64,000 bases of DNA from Collinsella stercoris DSM 13279. Lineage in GTDB: Bacteria; Actinomycetota; Coriobacteriia; Coriobacteriales; Coriobacteriaceae. Below are positions 27,432-36,174 of this stretch, piece by piece (position 1 is the first letter of the stretch; each line of letters starts with the position of its first letter). The notes below the pieces were generated by a model. The model did not search any database. It was not told the DNA's origin and was given only the letters and a program-made list of their open reading frames with translations. The DNA lies in contig NZ_CP085935.1 in the NCBI RefSeq assembly GCF_020735465.1, positions 2,232,001-2,296,000 on the forward strand, given 5' to 3'. Position numbers and translations under genes: made by a program.

Positions 27432-28424
27432 ATGACGGAGACGACGAAGAATCCTGCGGTAATGGAACCCACCGCGCTTGAGCGCGCCAGCGCCGTGCCT
27501 GCCGAGACGCGCGCGCGGATCGAGGCCCTCAAGGCGGAGCGCGATGCGGTGATTCTCGCGCATTACTACGTGGAGCCCGAGGTCCAGGCCGTCGCCGACT
27601 ACGTGGGCGACTCGTTTTACCTGGCAAAGCTCGCCAAATCGCTGCCTCAGCAGACCATCGTGCTGTGCGGCGTGGAGTTTATGGGCGAGAGCGCCAAGCT
27701 GCTCAATCGCACCAAGACCGTGCTGCTGCCCGAGCCGGCCGCGGATTGCCCCATGGCGCACATGGTGCAGCGCGCCACCATCGACGCCGCTCGCGCCGAG
27801 TACGGCGACGACCTGGCGGTGGTGTGCTACGTGAACTCGACCATGAAGATCAAGAGCTGGAGCGACGTGTGCGTGACCTCGTCCAACGCGGTCAAGATCG
27901 TGCGCGAGCTGCCCCAGAGCCACGTCCTGTTCATCCCTGACCGCAACCTGGGCAGGTTCGTTGCCGAGCAGGTGCCCGAAAAGCACGTGATCCTGAACGA
28001 CGGCTGCTGCCCGCGCCACGAGGCGATCTCGCTGGCTGAGCTGCAGGAACTCAAGCGCGAGCACCCCGAGGCGCTCGTGCTCGCACACCCCGAGTGCACC
28101 GCCGCGGTGCTCGCGGAGGCGGACTACATCGGATCGACGGCGGGCATCATCGCGTATGCCGAGCAGAGCGCTGCGCAGGAGTTCATCGTGGTGACGGTCC
28201 AGGGCGTGCTCTATGAGCTCGAGCGCCGCTGTGCCGCGTCGGGCAAGCGGTTCTTTGTGACGCGCACGCCCCCAACCTGCGGCGACATGGACGGCATCAC
28301 GCTCGAAAAGCTCGTGCGCTGCCTGGAGACGGGCTCGGGCGCGGTGGAGATCGGCGTTGACGAGGCCGCTGCGCAGCGGGCCCAGGCAACGCTCGACCGC
28401 ATGCTCGAGTACGCCGCGCGATAG
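27432..28424 (+). CDS. nadA: Quinolinate synthase
   Basis: Condenses iminoaspartate with dihydroxyacetone phosphate to quinolinate in de novo NAD synthesis. The 330-residue product carries the three [4Fe-4S] cysteines: VLCGVEFMGESAK, DGCCPRHEAIS and PPTCGDMDGI. Other family marks are ILAHYYVEPEVQAVADYVGDS (first part) and YVNSTMKIK. Start taken at the ATG with GGGAGGAC upstream. First gene of nadA-nadB-nadC-niaR. Confidence 0.95.
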   Translation: MTETTKNPAVMEPTALERASAVPAETRARIEALKAERDAVILAHYYVEPEVQAVADYVGDSFYLAKLAKSLPQQTIVLCGVEFMGESAKLLNRTKTVLLPEPAADCPMAHMVQRATIDAARAEYGDDLAVVCYVNSTMKIKSWSDVCVTSSNAVKIVRELPQSHVLFIPDRNLGRFVAEQVPEKHVILNDGCCPRHEAISLAELQELKREHPEALVLAHPECTAAVLAEADYIGSTAGIIAYAEQSAAQEFIVVTVQGVLYELERRCAASGKRFFVTRTPPTCGDMDGITLEKLVRCLETGSGAVEIGVDEAAAQRAQATLDRMLEYAAR

Positions 28425-28450
28425 CTCGATTTCACGAAAGGAGTCGCGCG

Positions 28451-29857
28451 ATGGCGACCTCGTACACGGATATGACGTGCGATGTGGTGATTGCCGGTTG
28501 CGGCGTGGCCGGCCTGTACGCCGCGCTCAATTTGCCTGAGACCGCGAACATCATCATGCTCTCCAAGGGGCGGCTCGACGAATGCGATTCCATGCTCGCC
28601 CAGGGCGGCATGTGCGTGTTGCCCGAAGGCGCGGATTACGATGCGTTCTTTGAGGACACGCTGCGCGCCGGCCATTACGAGAACCGCCGCGAGAGCGTGG
28701 ACATCATGATCCGCTCGTCGCGCTCGGTGGCCAACGACCTGGTGGCGCTGGGGGCCGATTTCAACCGCGAGGAGGACGGTGGGCTTGCCTTTACGCGTGA
28801 GGGCGCCCATTCGCGTCCGCGTATCGTGTTCCAGGCCGACGTGACGGGCAAGGAGATTACCGAGACGCTTCTGGCGGCGGTGCGCCGTCTGCCCAACGTG
28901 ACGATTCTCGAGCATGTCGCCGTGATTGACCTGCTCACCGAAGAGGCGTCGGGCGGCGACGAGGAGCAACCGGAGGGCGGTTGCGGCATGGTGTGCCGCG
29001 GCGTGCGAGCGGTGCCCGTATCTGCCGAGGCCTCCGTGGCGACCATCGAGGAGCTCCGCGGCGAGACGGACGCGGCGCAGCCTGCACGTCCCGAGGGCGT
29101 GGGCGAGCCGTTTGAGATTCGAGCGGCCAACACGTTGCTCGCCACGGGCGGCATTGGCGGCGTTTATCAGCACTCGACAAACTTCCCCCAGCTCACGGGC
29201 GATGCGTGCTTCCTTGCCAGCGAGTATGGCATTGAGCAGGAGCACCTCGACTACGTGCAGATTCATCCCACGGGGCTGTATTCGGACAAGCCCGGGCGGA
29301 CGTTTTTGATTTCTGAGAGCTGTCGAGGCGAGGGCGCGATTTTGCTCAACCACGCCGGCGAGCGCTTTACCGATGAGCTGCAGCCGCGCGACGTGGTTGC
29401 CCGCGCCATTCAGGACGAGATGCGCGACGAGGGCGTTGAGCATGAGTGGTTGAGCTTTGAGCCGGTCGATCGCGAGGCGGCGCGGACGCATTTCGCCAAC
29501 ATTCGCGCGCACTGCCTGGAGGAGGGGCGCGACATCCTGTGCGAGCCCATCCCCGTGGTTCCAACGCAGCACTACTTTATGGGCGGCGTGTGGGTCGACC
29601 GGGATTCCGCAACGACCATGCCGCACCTGTATGCGGCGGGAGAGACCGCGTGCAATGGCGTTCACGGGCGCAACCGGCTGGCCAGCAACTCGCTGCTCGA
29701 GTCGCTGGTGTTTGCGCGTCGCGCCGCATGGAAGATGGCCACCGGCACGAGCTTGGAGGTCGAGGCTGCGGGCGAGCCCGCGCTCGACGGCGTTCATCGG
29801 TTGCTGCCTGGCCAGGCGGGCTGGCGGCTCAACATCGACGTCGTGTTGGATGCGTAA
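28451..29857 (+). CDS. nadB: L-aspartate oxidase
   Basis: FAD enzyme that oxidises aspartate to iminoaspartate for NadA. The N-terminus has the dinucleotide motif VVIAGCGVAGLYAAL; LAQGGMCV, REGAHSRPRI, QIHPTG and GRNRLASNSLLE match the succinate dehydrogenase/aspartate oxidase family. At 468 residues it is shorter than typical NadB (about 510-540) and ends soon after the flavin domain, so the C-terminal three-helix domain is reduced or absent. A Glu/Gly-rich insert lies near residue 165. It sits 26 bases after nadA. Confidence 0.92.
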   Translation: MATSYTDMTCDVVIAGCGVAGLYAALNLPETANIIMLSKGRLDECDSMLAQGGMCVLPEGADYDAFFEDTLRAGHYENRRESVDIMIRSSRSVANDLVALGADFNREEDGGLAFTREGAHSRPRIVFQADVTGKEITETLLAAVRRLPNVTILEHVAVIDLLTEEASGGDEEQPEGGCGMVCRGVRAVPVSAEASVATIEELRGETDAAQPARPEGVGEPFEIRAANTLLATGGIGGVYQHSTNFPQLTGDACFLASEYGIEQEHLDYVQIHPTGLYSDKPGRTFLISESCRGEGAILLNHAGERFTDELQPRDVVARAIQDEMRDEGVEHEWLSFEPVDREAARTHFANIRAHCLEEGRDILCEPIPVVPTQHYFMGGVWVDRDSATTMPHLYAAGETACNGVHGRNRLASNSLLESLVFARRAAWKMATGTSLEVEAAGEPALDGVHRLLPGQAGWRLNIDVVLDA

Positions 29858-29896
29858 AAGGGAGCGGGTCCCGTTTGCGCATGGAAGGAGCTGTGC

Positions 29897-30748
29897 ATGA
29901 ATCCGATCACTATGAATCTGGTTGCCGACGACATCATTCGCTTTGCCCTGCGCGAGGACATGAACGCGGGCGATCTTTCGACCGAGGCCGTTTGCCCCGG
30001 TCCGCGCAAGGCCGAGGTTCAGCTCATCGCAAAGGCGTCGGGCGTCATCGCGGGTTTGGATGTGTTTGAGCGCACCTTCGCGCTACTCGACCCCGCAACG
30101 TCGTTCGAAGCGCTTGTTGCGGATGGCGATGAGGTCACAGCCGGCCAGCTGCTGGGGACCGTGCGCGGCGATGCGCGCGTGCTGCTTTCCGGCGAGCGGG
30201 TGGCGCTCAACTTCTTGCAGCGTATGAGCGGCATTGCCACGTACACGCACGCCATGGCCAAGGAGCTCGAGGGTACCAAGACCATGTTGGTGGACACGCG
30301 CAAGACCACGCCGGGCCTGCGCATTTTTGAGAAGGCGGCCGTGGAGGCGGGTGGCGGGCACAACCACCGCTACAACCTGTCGCAGGCCGTGATGCTCAAG
30401 GACAACCACATCGGCGCTGCCGGTGGCATTGCGGCGGCGGTGGCGGGGGCGCGCGCCCACGCGCCGTTCGTGTGCACAGTCGAGGTCGAGTGCGAGACCA
30501 TGGACATGGTGCGCGAGGCATTGGATGCCGGAGCGGACATCATCATGCTCGACAACATGACTCGCGAGCAGATGGCCGAGGCGATTGCCGTGATCGATGG
30601 CCGCGCGATGGTCGAGGCCTCGGGCAATGTGGACGCCGGCAACATTCGCGAGCTAGCCGATCTTGGTGTCGACATCATCTCGTCTGGCGCCCTGACGCAC
30701 TCCGCCCCGATTCTGGATCTTTCGCTCAAGCACCTGCGCCTGCTGTAG
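29897..30748 (+). CDS. nadC: Nicotinate-nucleotide pyrophosphorylase (carboxylating)
   Basis: Quinolinate phosphoribosyltransferase making nicotinate mononucleotide. The 283-residue protein has FALREDMNAGDLST, SGERVALNFLQRMSGIAT, VDTRKTTPGLR, GGGHNHRYNLS, LKDNHI and EVECET, covering the substrate arginine/lysine cluster and barrel. GGAGCTG precedes the ATG. Third gene of the NAD operon. Confidence 0.95.
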   Translation: MNPITMNLVADDIIRFALREDMNAGDLSTEAVCPGPRKAEVQLIAKASGVIAGLDVFERTFALLDPATSFEALVADGDEVTAGQLLGTVRGDARVLLSGERVALNFLQRMSGIATYTHAMAKELEGTKTMLVDTRKTTPGLRIFEKAAVEAGGGHNHRYNLSQAVMLKDNHIGAAGGIAAAVAGARAHAPFVCTVEVECETMDMVREALDAGADIIMLDNMTREQMAEAIAVIDGRAMVEASGNVDAGNIRELADLGVDIISSGALTHSAPILDLSLKHLRLL

Positions 30749-30797
30749 TTCGCGCGTTGTGTGGCTGGTGAGTCGATGCGAGACGGGAGGTGCGGAG

Positions 30798-31355
30798 ATG
30801 CCGTTGATGGGGCATGAGCGAAGAGATGCGATTCTTGAGTGCCTGCGCGGCGCTCGGTGCGCGGTGAGCGGGACCTCGCTTGCCAAGACCGCGGGCGTGA
30901 GCAGGCAGGTGATTGTGCAGGACATCGCCCTGTTGCGTGCCGACGGTCACGACATCGTGGCGACCAACCGCGGGTACGTGCTGCGCGAGGGCGCGTCCGA
31001 GCAATCGGTGCCCACGCGCCTCATCAAGGTTCATCATACCGTCGATCAGCTCGAAGAGGAGCTCGAAACCATCGTCGATTTGGGCGGAACCGTCCAGAGC
31101 GTCATGGTGAACCATCGCGCGTACGGCAAGATCACCGCCAATCTCGATATTCGCAGCCGGACGGGCATCGAACGGTATCTTGAGGACATCCGCACGGGCA
31201 AGAGCACGCCGCTCATGACGGTGACGAGCGGCTACCACTTCCATCGCATTTCCGCCGACAACGAGGCGGCGCTCGACGCCATTGAGCAGGTCCTGGCTGC
31301 CAAGGGCTTTTTGGCCGAGGTGCTTCCGTATGAGAAGGACAACCTGGACGGCTGA
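30798..31355 (+). CDS. niaR: NAD biosynthesis repressor NiaR (HTH_11 + 3H domain)
   Basis: A 185-residue niacin-responsive repressor. The N-terminal winged helix (KTAGVSRQVIVQDIALLRA) is followed by a 3H ligand-binding domain with the conserved His segments KVHHTVDQLEEEL, MVNHRAYGKI and SGYHFHRI. It terminates the nadA-nadB-nadC unit and probably controls it via the repeats at 27351-27413. The start at 30798 is set by GGGAGGTGCGGAG. The stop is fused directly to a REP unit. A degraded copy of its last about 25 codons lies at 56548-56619. Confidence 0.92.
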   Translation: MPLMGHERRDAILECLRGARCAVSGTSLAKTAGVSRQVIVQDIALLRADGHDIVATNRGYVLREGASEQSVPTRLIKVHHTVDQLEEELETIVDLGGTVQSVMVNHRAYGKITANLDIRSRTGIERYLEDIRTGKSTPLMTVTSGYHFHRISADNEAALDAIEQVLAAKGFLAEVLPYEKDNLDG

Positions 31356-31842
31356 CCTCAAATTAGGGACAGGCACCAATTTGGGGTCGCTTCGTTTTTT
31401 TGAGGCCGCTTCGTTTTTTTGAGGCCGCTTCGTTGGGCTTTGGCATGGTGCGGAGCCGCAACGTCGACCGCACCATGTTGGGCGCTCGTTACCTTAGGCA
31501 CCCGCCACCGCTTCGCTCTGCTCTTCCTGAATGCTTGGTTTGCCGACGACCAGGATCGCCCCATGTGCATCGGTCGTCAGTACTACGTGGGCGCCCGCTG
31601 CCGATTCGCTCTGTAGCCCGTAGGGGCCGGAATGCAAAATGTGTGGGGTTTAGCCGAGCGACACGTGGGCAAGCTCCGCTGACGCCCGGGGTCGGCATGC
31701 AAAATGTGTGGGGTTTAGCCGGGGGGATCCGAGTATAGCGATCGTTTCCGGGACCATTTCCGCAGGAAAAAGTGGCGAAAGAGTGCCCGCTACCCGGCCC
31801 GCCCGGATAAACCCCGCACATTTTAATTAGCAACACCCCGCC
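31354..31842. repeat. Composite repeat element, copy A
   Basis: About 490 bases without an intact gene. It begins with a REP unit (GGGACAGGC core), then repeated CGCTTCGTTTTTTTGAGGC segments, a roughly 200-base conserved block, two direct copies of AAAATGTGTGGGGTTTAGCC (near 31637 and 31701) and a terminal inverted copy GGATAAACCCCGCACATTTT (31804-31823). About 390 bases match copy B at 56871-57276 in opposite orientation. The conserved block could be read as a short C-terminal coding remnant (NAWFADD ... CIGRQYYVGAR) ending at a TAG. Confidence 0.75.
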
Positions 31843-31978
31843 GCGAGGTTTACGGGCCTCAAGTGTGTGCGAGTGGGAGCTGTTCCGGTGGGAGCTGTAC
31901 CGGTGGTGAGTTGCTCCGTGGGAGTTGCTTCGCTGGCTAAGACGACAAAGACGTGCGTCCGCGCGTTCGTACTTGCGC

Positions 31979-32036
31979 CGAGTGTGCGCTTTCCCAACGT
32001 TTGAGGGTGTTGAAACATTGGAAAAGCGCACACTCG
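31979..32036. repeat. Long hairpin, relative of the one at 3198
   Basis: Arms 31979-32002 and 32013-32036 (24 bases) with a 10-base loop and two C-A mismatches. The stem GCGCTTTCCCAACGTTT differs from the hairpin at 3198-3254 by a few bases only. It lies downstream of the XRE gene. Confidence 0.8.
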
Positions 32037-32095
32037 CGGGATGCTCACACTCGCGGCGCTCGCTTGAAAGGCGCTCGCAGGCCGCTGGGCCGCCG

Positions 32096-32455
32096 CTACC
32101 CGATGCGCCAGCCCTTTACCGTGGTCTGCATGATGTCGAGGAGGTCGTGGCGAATGTTGGGCGGGCACGAGCGAAAGAGCTTGAGCGCGTGGAGTTCCTC
32201 GGCGGTGAGGGCCTCGTAGCGTTCGGGCTCGCCGTGCGCCGCGCTGGGCTCGTGGCCATACCCCAGGATGTCGTTGGGCGTGCAGCACAGGCGCTCCGCC
32301 AGCGCGACGAGCCGCGCGGCGCCAAGCTCGATGCGCCCGCTCTCCCACGAGCTGTACGTCGCCTTGCTCACGCCAAGATCGTAGGCGATTTCGGACTGGG
32401 TGAGTCCTCGTGCGCGGCGCAGTTGTGCCAGCCGAGTTTTGTTTCGCTCACCCAT
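32096..32455 (-). CDS. XRE-family transcriptional regulator
   Basis: A 119-residue Cro/CI-type regulator. The HTH spans residues about 7-60 (LAQLRRARGLTQSEIAYDLG, then SKATYSSWESGR). A short C-terminal region with CPPNIRHDLLDIMQT may dimerise. It is divergent from loaP, and a palindrome over the probable loaP -10 (32550-32566) is a likely operator. I infer it sets transcription of the polysaccharide locus. Confidence 0.88.
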   Translation of the reverse strand: MGERNKTRLAQLRRARGLTQSEIAYDLGVSKATYSSWESGRIELGAARLVALAERLCCTPNDILGYGHEPSAAHGEPERYEALTAEELHALKLFRSCPPNIRHDLLDIMQTTVKGWRIG

Positions 32456-32531
32456 TGGTACCTCCTAGTTTGGTCATAGGAGACACGCTGTCAGGTTTTG
32501 CGGCGTAAGTTTTGTGTTAGTAAATTTATTG

Positions 32532-32566
32532 CGAATGTTGGCGCAAGAGGTTTACTCAGAGTAAAC
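32532..32566 (+). promoter_or_regulatory. Probable loaP promoter with palindromic operator
   Basis: The perfect palindrome GTTTACT-CAG-AGTAAAC (32550-32566) is the most AT-rich stretch of the gap. A -35-like TTGGCG and the -10-like TAAACT overlapping the right arm fit at about 18 bases spacing. The XRE protein encoded divergently is the likely binder. The 226 bases from here to the loaP ATG form a long leader. Confidence 0.5.
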
Positions 32567-32792
32567 TATCGATATCAATTCAACGACCCCTCGGGGTTGA
32601 TTGAGCGAGCCGCCCGGTGTTGCCCAGAGCACGCCGCGCGGAGTTGTCCATACCCGCTTGTCGACGTGGTGCCAAGAGCAGACCTCGATGGGTTGGGGAA
32701 TGCATAGAGGTTCAAAACCGGCCACAAGGTCGGTCGGCGTAGCCGTAGACGTGCATCCCCGCCCGCTCGATAGGAATGTTCTGAAGGCGGTG

Positions 32793-33371
32793 ATGCGCGT
32801 GCAGTGGTATGTGATTCAGGTAATGAAGGGCCGCGAGGACTCGATGGCCTCGCTCATTGGGCGCGTGGTGCCCAAGTCCCTGTTGCAAGAAGTGTTCTCA
32901 CCTAAATACGAGACCGAGATCAAGGTCCGCGGCCGCTGGGTTCCCGTGCAAAAAACGCTGCTTCCGGGTTACCTCATCGCCGTCACCAACGACCCGGAGG
33001 GCCTTGAGGCCGTGCTTCGCGATTTGCCGGAGTTCGCGCGCCTGCTTGCACAGGGTAATGAGTTTGTGCCGCTGGCGCCCGCCGAGGTCGAGGTCATTGG
33101 GTCGTTTACCAGCCCCGGCAAGCGCGTGGTGCCCATGAGCATTGGCGTTAAGGACGGCGACCGCGTGGTGGTGACGGGCGGCCCGCTGGTGGGCCACGAG
33201 GCCATGGTCAAGGAGATCTGGCGTCGTAAGAGCATTGCGATTCTCGAGGTCAACATGTGTGGCCGCGTGGTGACCACGCGCGTTGGCCTGGGCGTTCTTT
33301 CCAAGGAGAAGTGGCTGATGCGTGACCTTCGCATCGAGCACGAAACCGCACCTGAAAGGGGTGTTGCGTGA
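32793..33371 (+). CDS. loaP: NusG-family antiterminator LoaP
   Basis: A 192-residue NusG paralogue. The N-terminal NGN domain begins QWYVIQVMKGRED and contains LLPGYLIAV; the C-terminal KOW domain is seen in VKDGDRVVVTGGPLVGHEAMV. LoaP proteins keep RNA polymerase going through terminators in long polysaccharide or antibiotic operons, recruited by an RNA hairpin in the leader. Being first in this locus, with a terminator-like hairpin just downstream, fits that role exactly. The start at 32793 follows GAAGGCGGTG; an upstream in-frame extension lacks NusG similarity. Confidence 0.88.
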   Translation: MRVQWYVIQVMKGREDSMASLIGRVVPKSLLQEVFSPKYETEIKVRGRWVPVQKTLLPGYLIAVTNDPEGLEAVLRDLPEFARLLAQGNEFVPLAPAEVEVIGSFTSPGKRVVPMSIGVKDGDRVVVTGGPLVGHEAMVKEIWRRKSIAILEVNMCGRVVTTRVGLGVLSKEKWLMRDLRIEHETAPERGVA

Positions 33372-33375
33372 ATCA

Positions 33376-33478
33376 GGGGGGGGGCTAGCTCCTTGCTAGA
33401 AAAAATCGGCATAGGCGCTGCCTGCAACGAGGTTGCGCGTGCGAGCTGGGCGGACGGGCCGTGCCTGTTCGCTCTTTT
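33376..33478 (+). promoter_or_regulatory. Leader with G9 tract, hairpins and terminator, candidate LoaP target
   Basis: Between loaP and the first polysaccharide gene: a G9 tract (33376-33384), the hairpin CTAGC-TCCTT-GCTAG followed by A6, the small hairpin GCAAC-GAG-GTTGC (33424-33436), then a GC-rich stem (GAGC 33443-33446 with GCTC 33471-33474, inner GGC/GCC and ACGG/CCGT) ending in TTTT. The last part looks like an intrinsic terminator that LoaP would override. The assignment as LoaP element is inferred from position. Confidence 0.5.
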
Positions 33479-33519
33479 GTGCTGCGGAGCGGATCTGTGC
33501 GGGCGTGAAGTGGTGAGCC

Positions 33520-34350
33520 ATGAGTAGCGAGTGCATGGACGAGATGCAGAGCGGCGCCTCGGGCGCTGGCACGGTTCCCGAGGACGGCATGGCCGCAGGC
33601 CGCGAGGACGGCGTGGTGGCCGCCCCCGTCCACACGCCCGTGGCCGGCACGCGCAGCGCCGCCGAGGACGGGGAGCGCTCGGTGCGCAGGCTCTCGCTCA
33701 TGCGCAGCGCCGAGGCCTACGACCGCGAGCGCCTGGGCTACCGCGTCGCGAAGCGCGCCTTCGACATAGCCTTCTCCGCCGCGGTCATCGCCGTCGGGCT
33801 CGTGCCCGGCGCGATCCTGTGCGCCGCCATCGCGATCGACAGCCCCGGCTGCCCGCTCTACGGCCAGAGGCGCGTGGGCCGCATGGGCGCGGACGGCCGC
33901 CCGCGCGAGTTCACCATGTGGAAGTTCCGGAGCATGGTGAAGGACGCGGACAAGATGAAGGACGCCCTGCTGGCCGAGAACGAGGTCGAGGGGCCCATGT
34001 TCAAGATGAGGGACGACCCGCGCGTCACGCGCATCGGCCGCTTCATCCGCAGGCACTCCATCGACGAGTTCCCGCAGTTCGTGAACGTGCTTCTGGGCGA
34101 TATGTCCGTGGTGGGCCCGCGCCCTCCGCTGCCGCGCGAGGTGGAGCAGTACGACGAGTGGGCCATGCAGCGCCTGGCGGTGAAGCCCGGCCTCACCGGC
34201 CCCTGGCAGGTGGGCGGCCGCTCCGACGTGGACTTCGACGACATGGTGCGGCTCGACCTGGGCTACATCGCCCGCAGGTCCGTGTCCATGGACCTGAAGA
34301 TCATCCTGCAGACGATCGCGGTCGTCTTCACCGGGAAGGGGGCGGCGTAG
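33520..34350 (+). CDS. Initiating sugar-phosphate transferase (polyprenyl-P glycosyl-1-phosphate transferase)
   Basis: A 276-residue monotopic PGT that puts the first sugar-1-phosphate on undecaprenyl phosphate. After a disordered, charged N-terminus of about 70 residues comes the re-entrant hydrophobic helix (FDIAFSAAVIAVGLVPGAIL) and the PF02397 core: TMWKFRSMV, DDPRVTRIGRFIRRHSIDE (catalytic Asp-Glu region), QFVNVLLGDMSVVGPRPP and KPGLTGPWQV. It lacks the long multi-TM domain of WbaP/WcaJ. First structural gene of the locus, abutting the next gene with TAGATG. Confidence 0.92.
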   Translation: MSSECMDEMQSGASGAGTVPEDGMAAGREDGVVAAPVHTPVAGTRSAAEDGERSVRRLSLMRSAEAYDRERLGYRVAKRAFDIAFSAAVIAVGLVPGAILCAAIAIDSPGCPLYGQRRVGRMGADGRPREFTMWKFRSMVKDADKMKDALLAENEVEGPMFKMRDDPRVTRIGRFIRRHSIDEFPQFVNVLLGDMSVVGPRPPLPREVEQYDEWAMQRLAVKPGLTGPWQVGGRSDVDFDDMVRLDLGYIARRSVSMDLKIILQTIAVVFTGKGAA

Positions 34351-35124
34351 ATGCACGACCCGTCTGACCCGCGCCTCGCGCGCACTCCGGTGATCGACGT
34401 CCCCATCACCGCCACGAACATGGGCGACGCCCTCTCGTTCATCAGCGAGAACCTGGACTCCGTCAGGGGCGAGTACATCTGCGTGTCGAACGCCCATACG
34501 ACCGTGATGGCCCACGACGACCCGGCGTATTACCGCGTGCAGGCCGAGTCCCTCATGTCGGTGCCCGACGGCAAGCCGCTTTCCGTCGTGGGGAGGAGGG
34601 CGGTCCCGACGATGGGCCGCGTCGCCGGCCCGGACCTCATGCGGGAGGTCTTCGAGGTCTCTGCGGAGCGCGGGTACCGCCATTATCTCTACGGCAACAC
34701 GCGGGAGAACCTCGACGCCCTCGTGGAGGCGCTCGAGCGCGACTACCCAGGCATCGACATTTGCGGCTGCGAGCCCTCCGTGTTCAGGGACATGACTCCC
34801 TTGGAGGAGGCGGAGCTGGCGGGGCGCATCAACCGCACCGGGCCGGACTTCGTCTGGGTCGCTCTCGGCGCGCCTCGTCAGGAGGAGTTCTGCTATCGCA
34901 TGCGCGGGCGCATCGACGGCCTCATGATCGGCGTGGGCGGGGCCTTCAACATCCTCGCTGGGATCACGCCCGAGGCGCCCATCTGGATGCAGGACCTCAG
35001 CCTCGAGTGGCTGTACCGCCTCATCCAAGAGCCCAGAAGGCTGCTCAAGAGGTACCTCGTCACCAACACGAAGTTCATGTTCTATCAGCTCGCGGGGAGC
35101 AAGAGAAAAAAGGGAGAAAAGTAG
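34351..35124 (+). CDS. WecG/TagA/CpsF-family glycosyltransferase
   Basis: A 257-residue GT26 enzyme that likely adds the second sugar (often ManNAc or ManNAcA) to the lipid-linked sugar. Motifs: CVSNAHTTVMAHDDP, SVPDGKPL, GPDLM, YLYGN, PDFVWVALGAPRQEEF and GVGGAFNILAG. C-terminal Arg/Lys-rich tail (LLKRYLVTNTKF, KRKKGEK) suits membrane association. It begins at the base after the previous stop and ends right before fnlA, so it is translationally coupled. Confidence 0.92.
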   Translation: MHDPSDPRLARTPVIDVPITATNMGDALSFISENLDSVRGEYICVSNAHTTVMAHDDPAYYRVQAESLMSVPDGKPLSVVGRRAVPTMGRVAGPDLMREVFEVSAERGYRHYLYGNTRENLDALVEALERDYPGIDICGCEPSVFRDMTPLEEAELAGRINRTGPDFVWVALGAPRQEEFCYRMRGRIDGLMIGVGGAFNILAGITPEAPIWMQDLSLEWLYRLIQEPRRLLKRYLVTNTKFMFYQLAGSKRKKGEK

Positions 35125-36174
35125 ATGAGTTCGTTCGCAGGTAAGACCCTCATGATCACGGGCGGCACGGGCAGCTTCGGCAACACCGTGCTCAAGCACT
35201 TCGTGGACACGGACTTCGAGGAGGTCCGCATCTTCTCCCGAGACGAGAAGAAGCAGGACGACATGCGCCACCGCCTGCAGGAGCGCAGCCCCGAGCTCGC
35301 CTCCAAGGTGCGCTTCTTCATCGGCGACGTCCGCAACGCCCAGAGCGTGCGCGACGCCATGCACGGCGTGGACTACATCTTCCACGCCGCCGCCCTCAAG
35401 CAGGTGCCCTCCTGCGAGTTCTTCCCCATGGAGGCCGTGCGCACCAACGTCATCGGCACGGACAACGTCCTGCACGCCGCCATCGACGAGGGCGTCGACC
35501 GCGTCGTGTGCCTGTCCACCGACAAGGCCGCCTACCCCATCAACGCCATGGGCAAGTCCAAGGCCATGATGGAGTCCATCATCTACGCCAACGCCCGCAA
35601 CGGCGCCGGCCGCACCACCATCTGCTGCACCCGCTACGGCAACGTCATGTGCTCGCGCGGCAGCGTCATCCCGCTGTTCATCGACCGCATCCGCCGCGGC
35701 GAGCCGCTCACGGTCACCGACCCCAACATGACCCGCTTCCTCATGAACCTGGACGAGGCCGTGGACCTCGTGCAGTTCGCCTTCGAGAACGCCAACCCCG
35801 GCGACCTATTCATCCAGAAGGCGCCGGCCTCAACCATCGGCGACCTCGCCGAGGCCGTCCAGGAGGTCTTCGGCCGCGTGGGCGTCAAGGTCATCGGCAC
35901 CCGCCACGGCGAGAAGCTCTACGAGACGCTTATGACGTGCGAGGAGCGCCTGAGGGCGGAGGACATGGGCGACTACTACCGCGTCGCGTGCGACAGCCGC
36001 GACCTCAACTACGAAAGCTTCTTCGTGGAGGGCGACGTCAAGACCCAGGCCGACGAGGCCTACACCTCCCACAACACCGAGCGCCTCGACGTCGCGGGCA
36101 CGGTCGCGAAGATCAAGACCGCCGAGTACGTGCGGCTGGCCCTCGAGGGCCGCGAGCGCGAGGCGGTGCAGTGA
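35125..36174 (+). CDS. fnlA: UDP-GlcNAc 4,6-dehydratase/5-epimerase (FnlA/CapE type)
   Basis: First step from UDP-GlcNAc to UDP-L-FucNAc: dehydration and epimerisation. The 349-residue SDR has GGTGSFGNTVL (NAD), FHAAALKQVPSCE, STDKAAYPINAMGKSKAMME (Met-x3-Lys version of the Y-x3-K motif, as in CapE and FlaA1-like enzymes) and RYGNVMCSRGSVIP. The following two genes complete the pathway, which is the main support for this specific name. Confidence 0.88.
   Translation: MSSFAGKTLMITGGTGSFGNTVLKHFVDTDFEEVRIFSRDEKKQDDMRHRLQERSPELASKVRFFIGDVRNAQSVRDAMHGVDYIFHAAALKQVPSCEFFPMEAVRTNVIGTDNVLHAAIDEGVDRVVCLSTDKAAYPINAMGKSKAMMESIIYANARNGAGRTTICCTRYGNVMCSRGSVIPLFIDRIRRGEPLTVTDPNMTRFLMNLDEAVDLVQFAFENANPGDLFIQKAPASTIGDLAEAVQEVFGRVGVKVIGTRHGEKLYETLMTCEERLRAEDMGDYYRVACDSRDLNYESFFVEGDVKTQADEAYTSHNTERLDVAGTVAKIKTAEYVRLALEGREREAVQ

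Noticed and set aside
31400..31740. Open frames inside composite repeat copy A as genes
   Set aside because: Both strands are open because of composition; the same block in copy B has different frame lengths, and there is no ribosome site. At most it is a C-terminal remnant.
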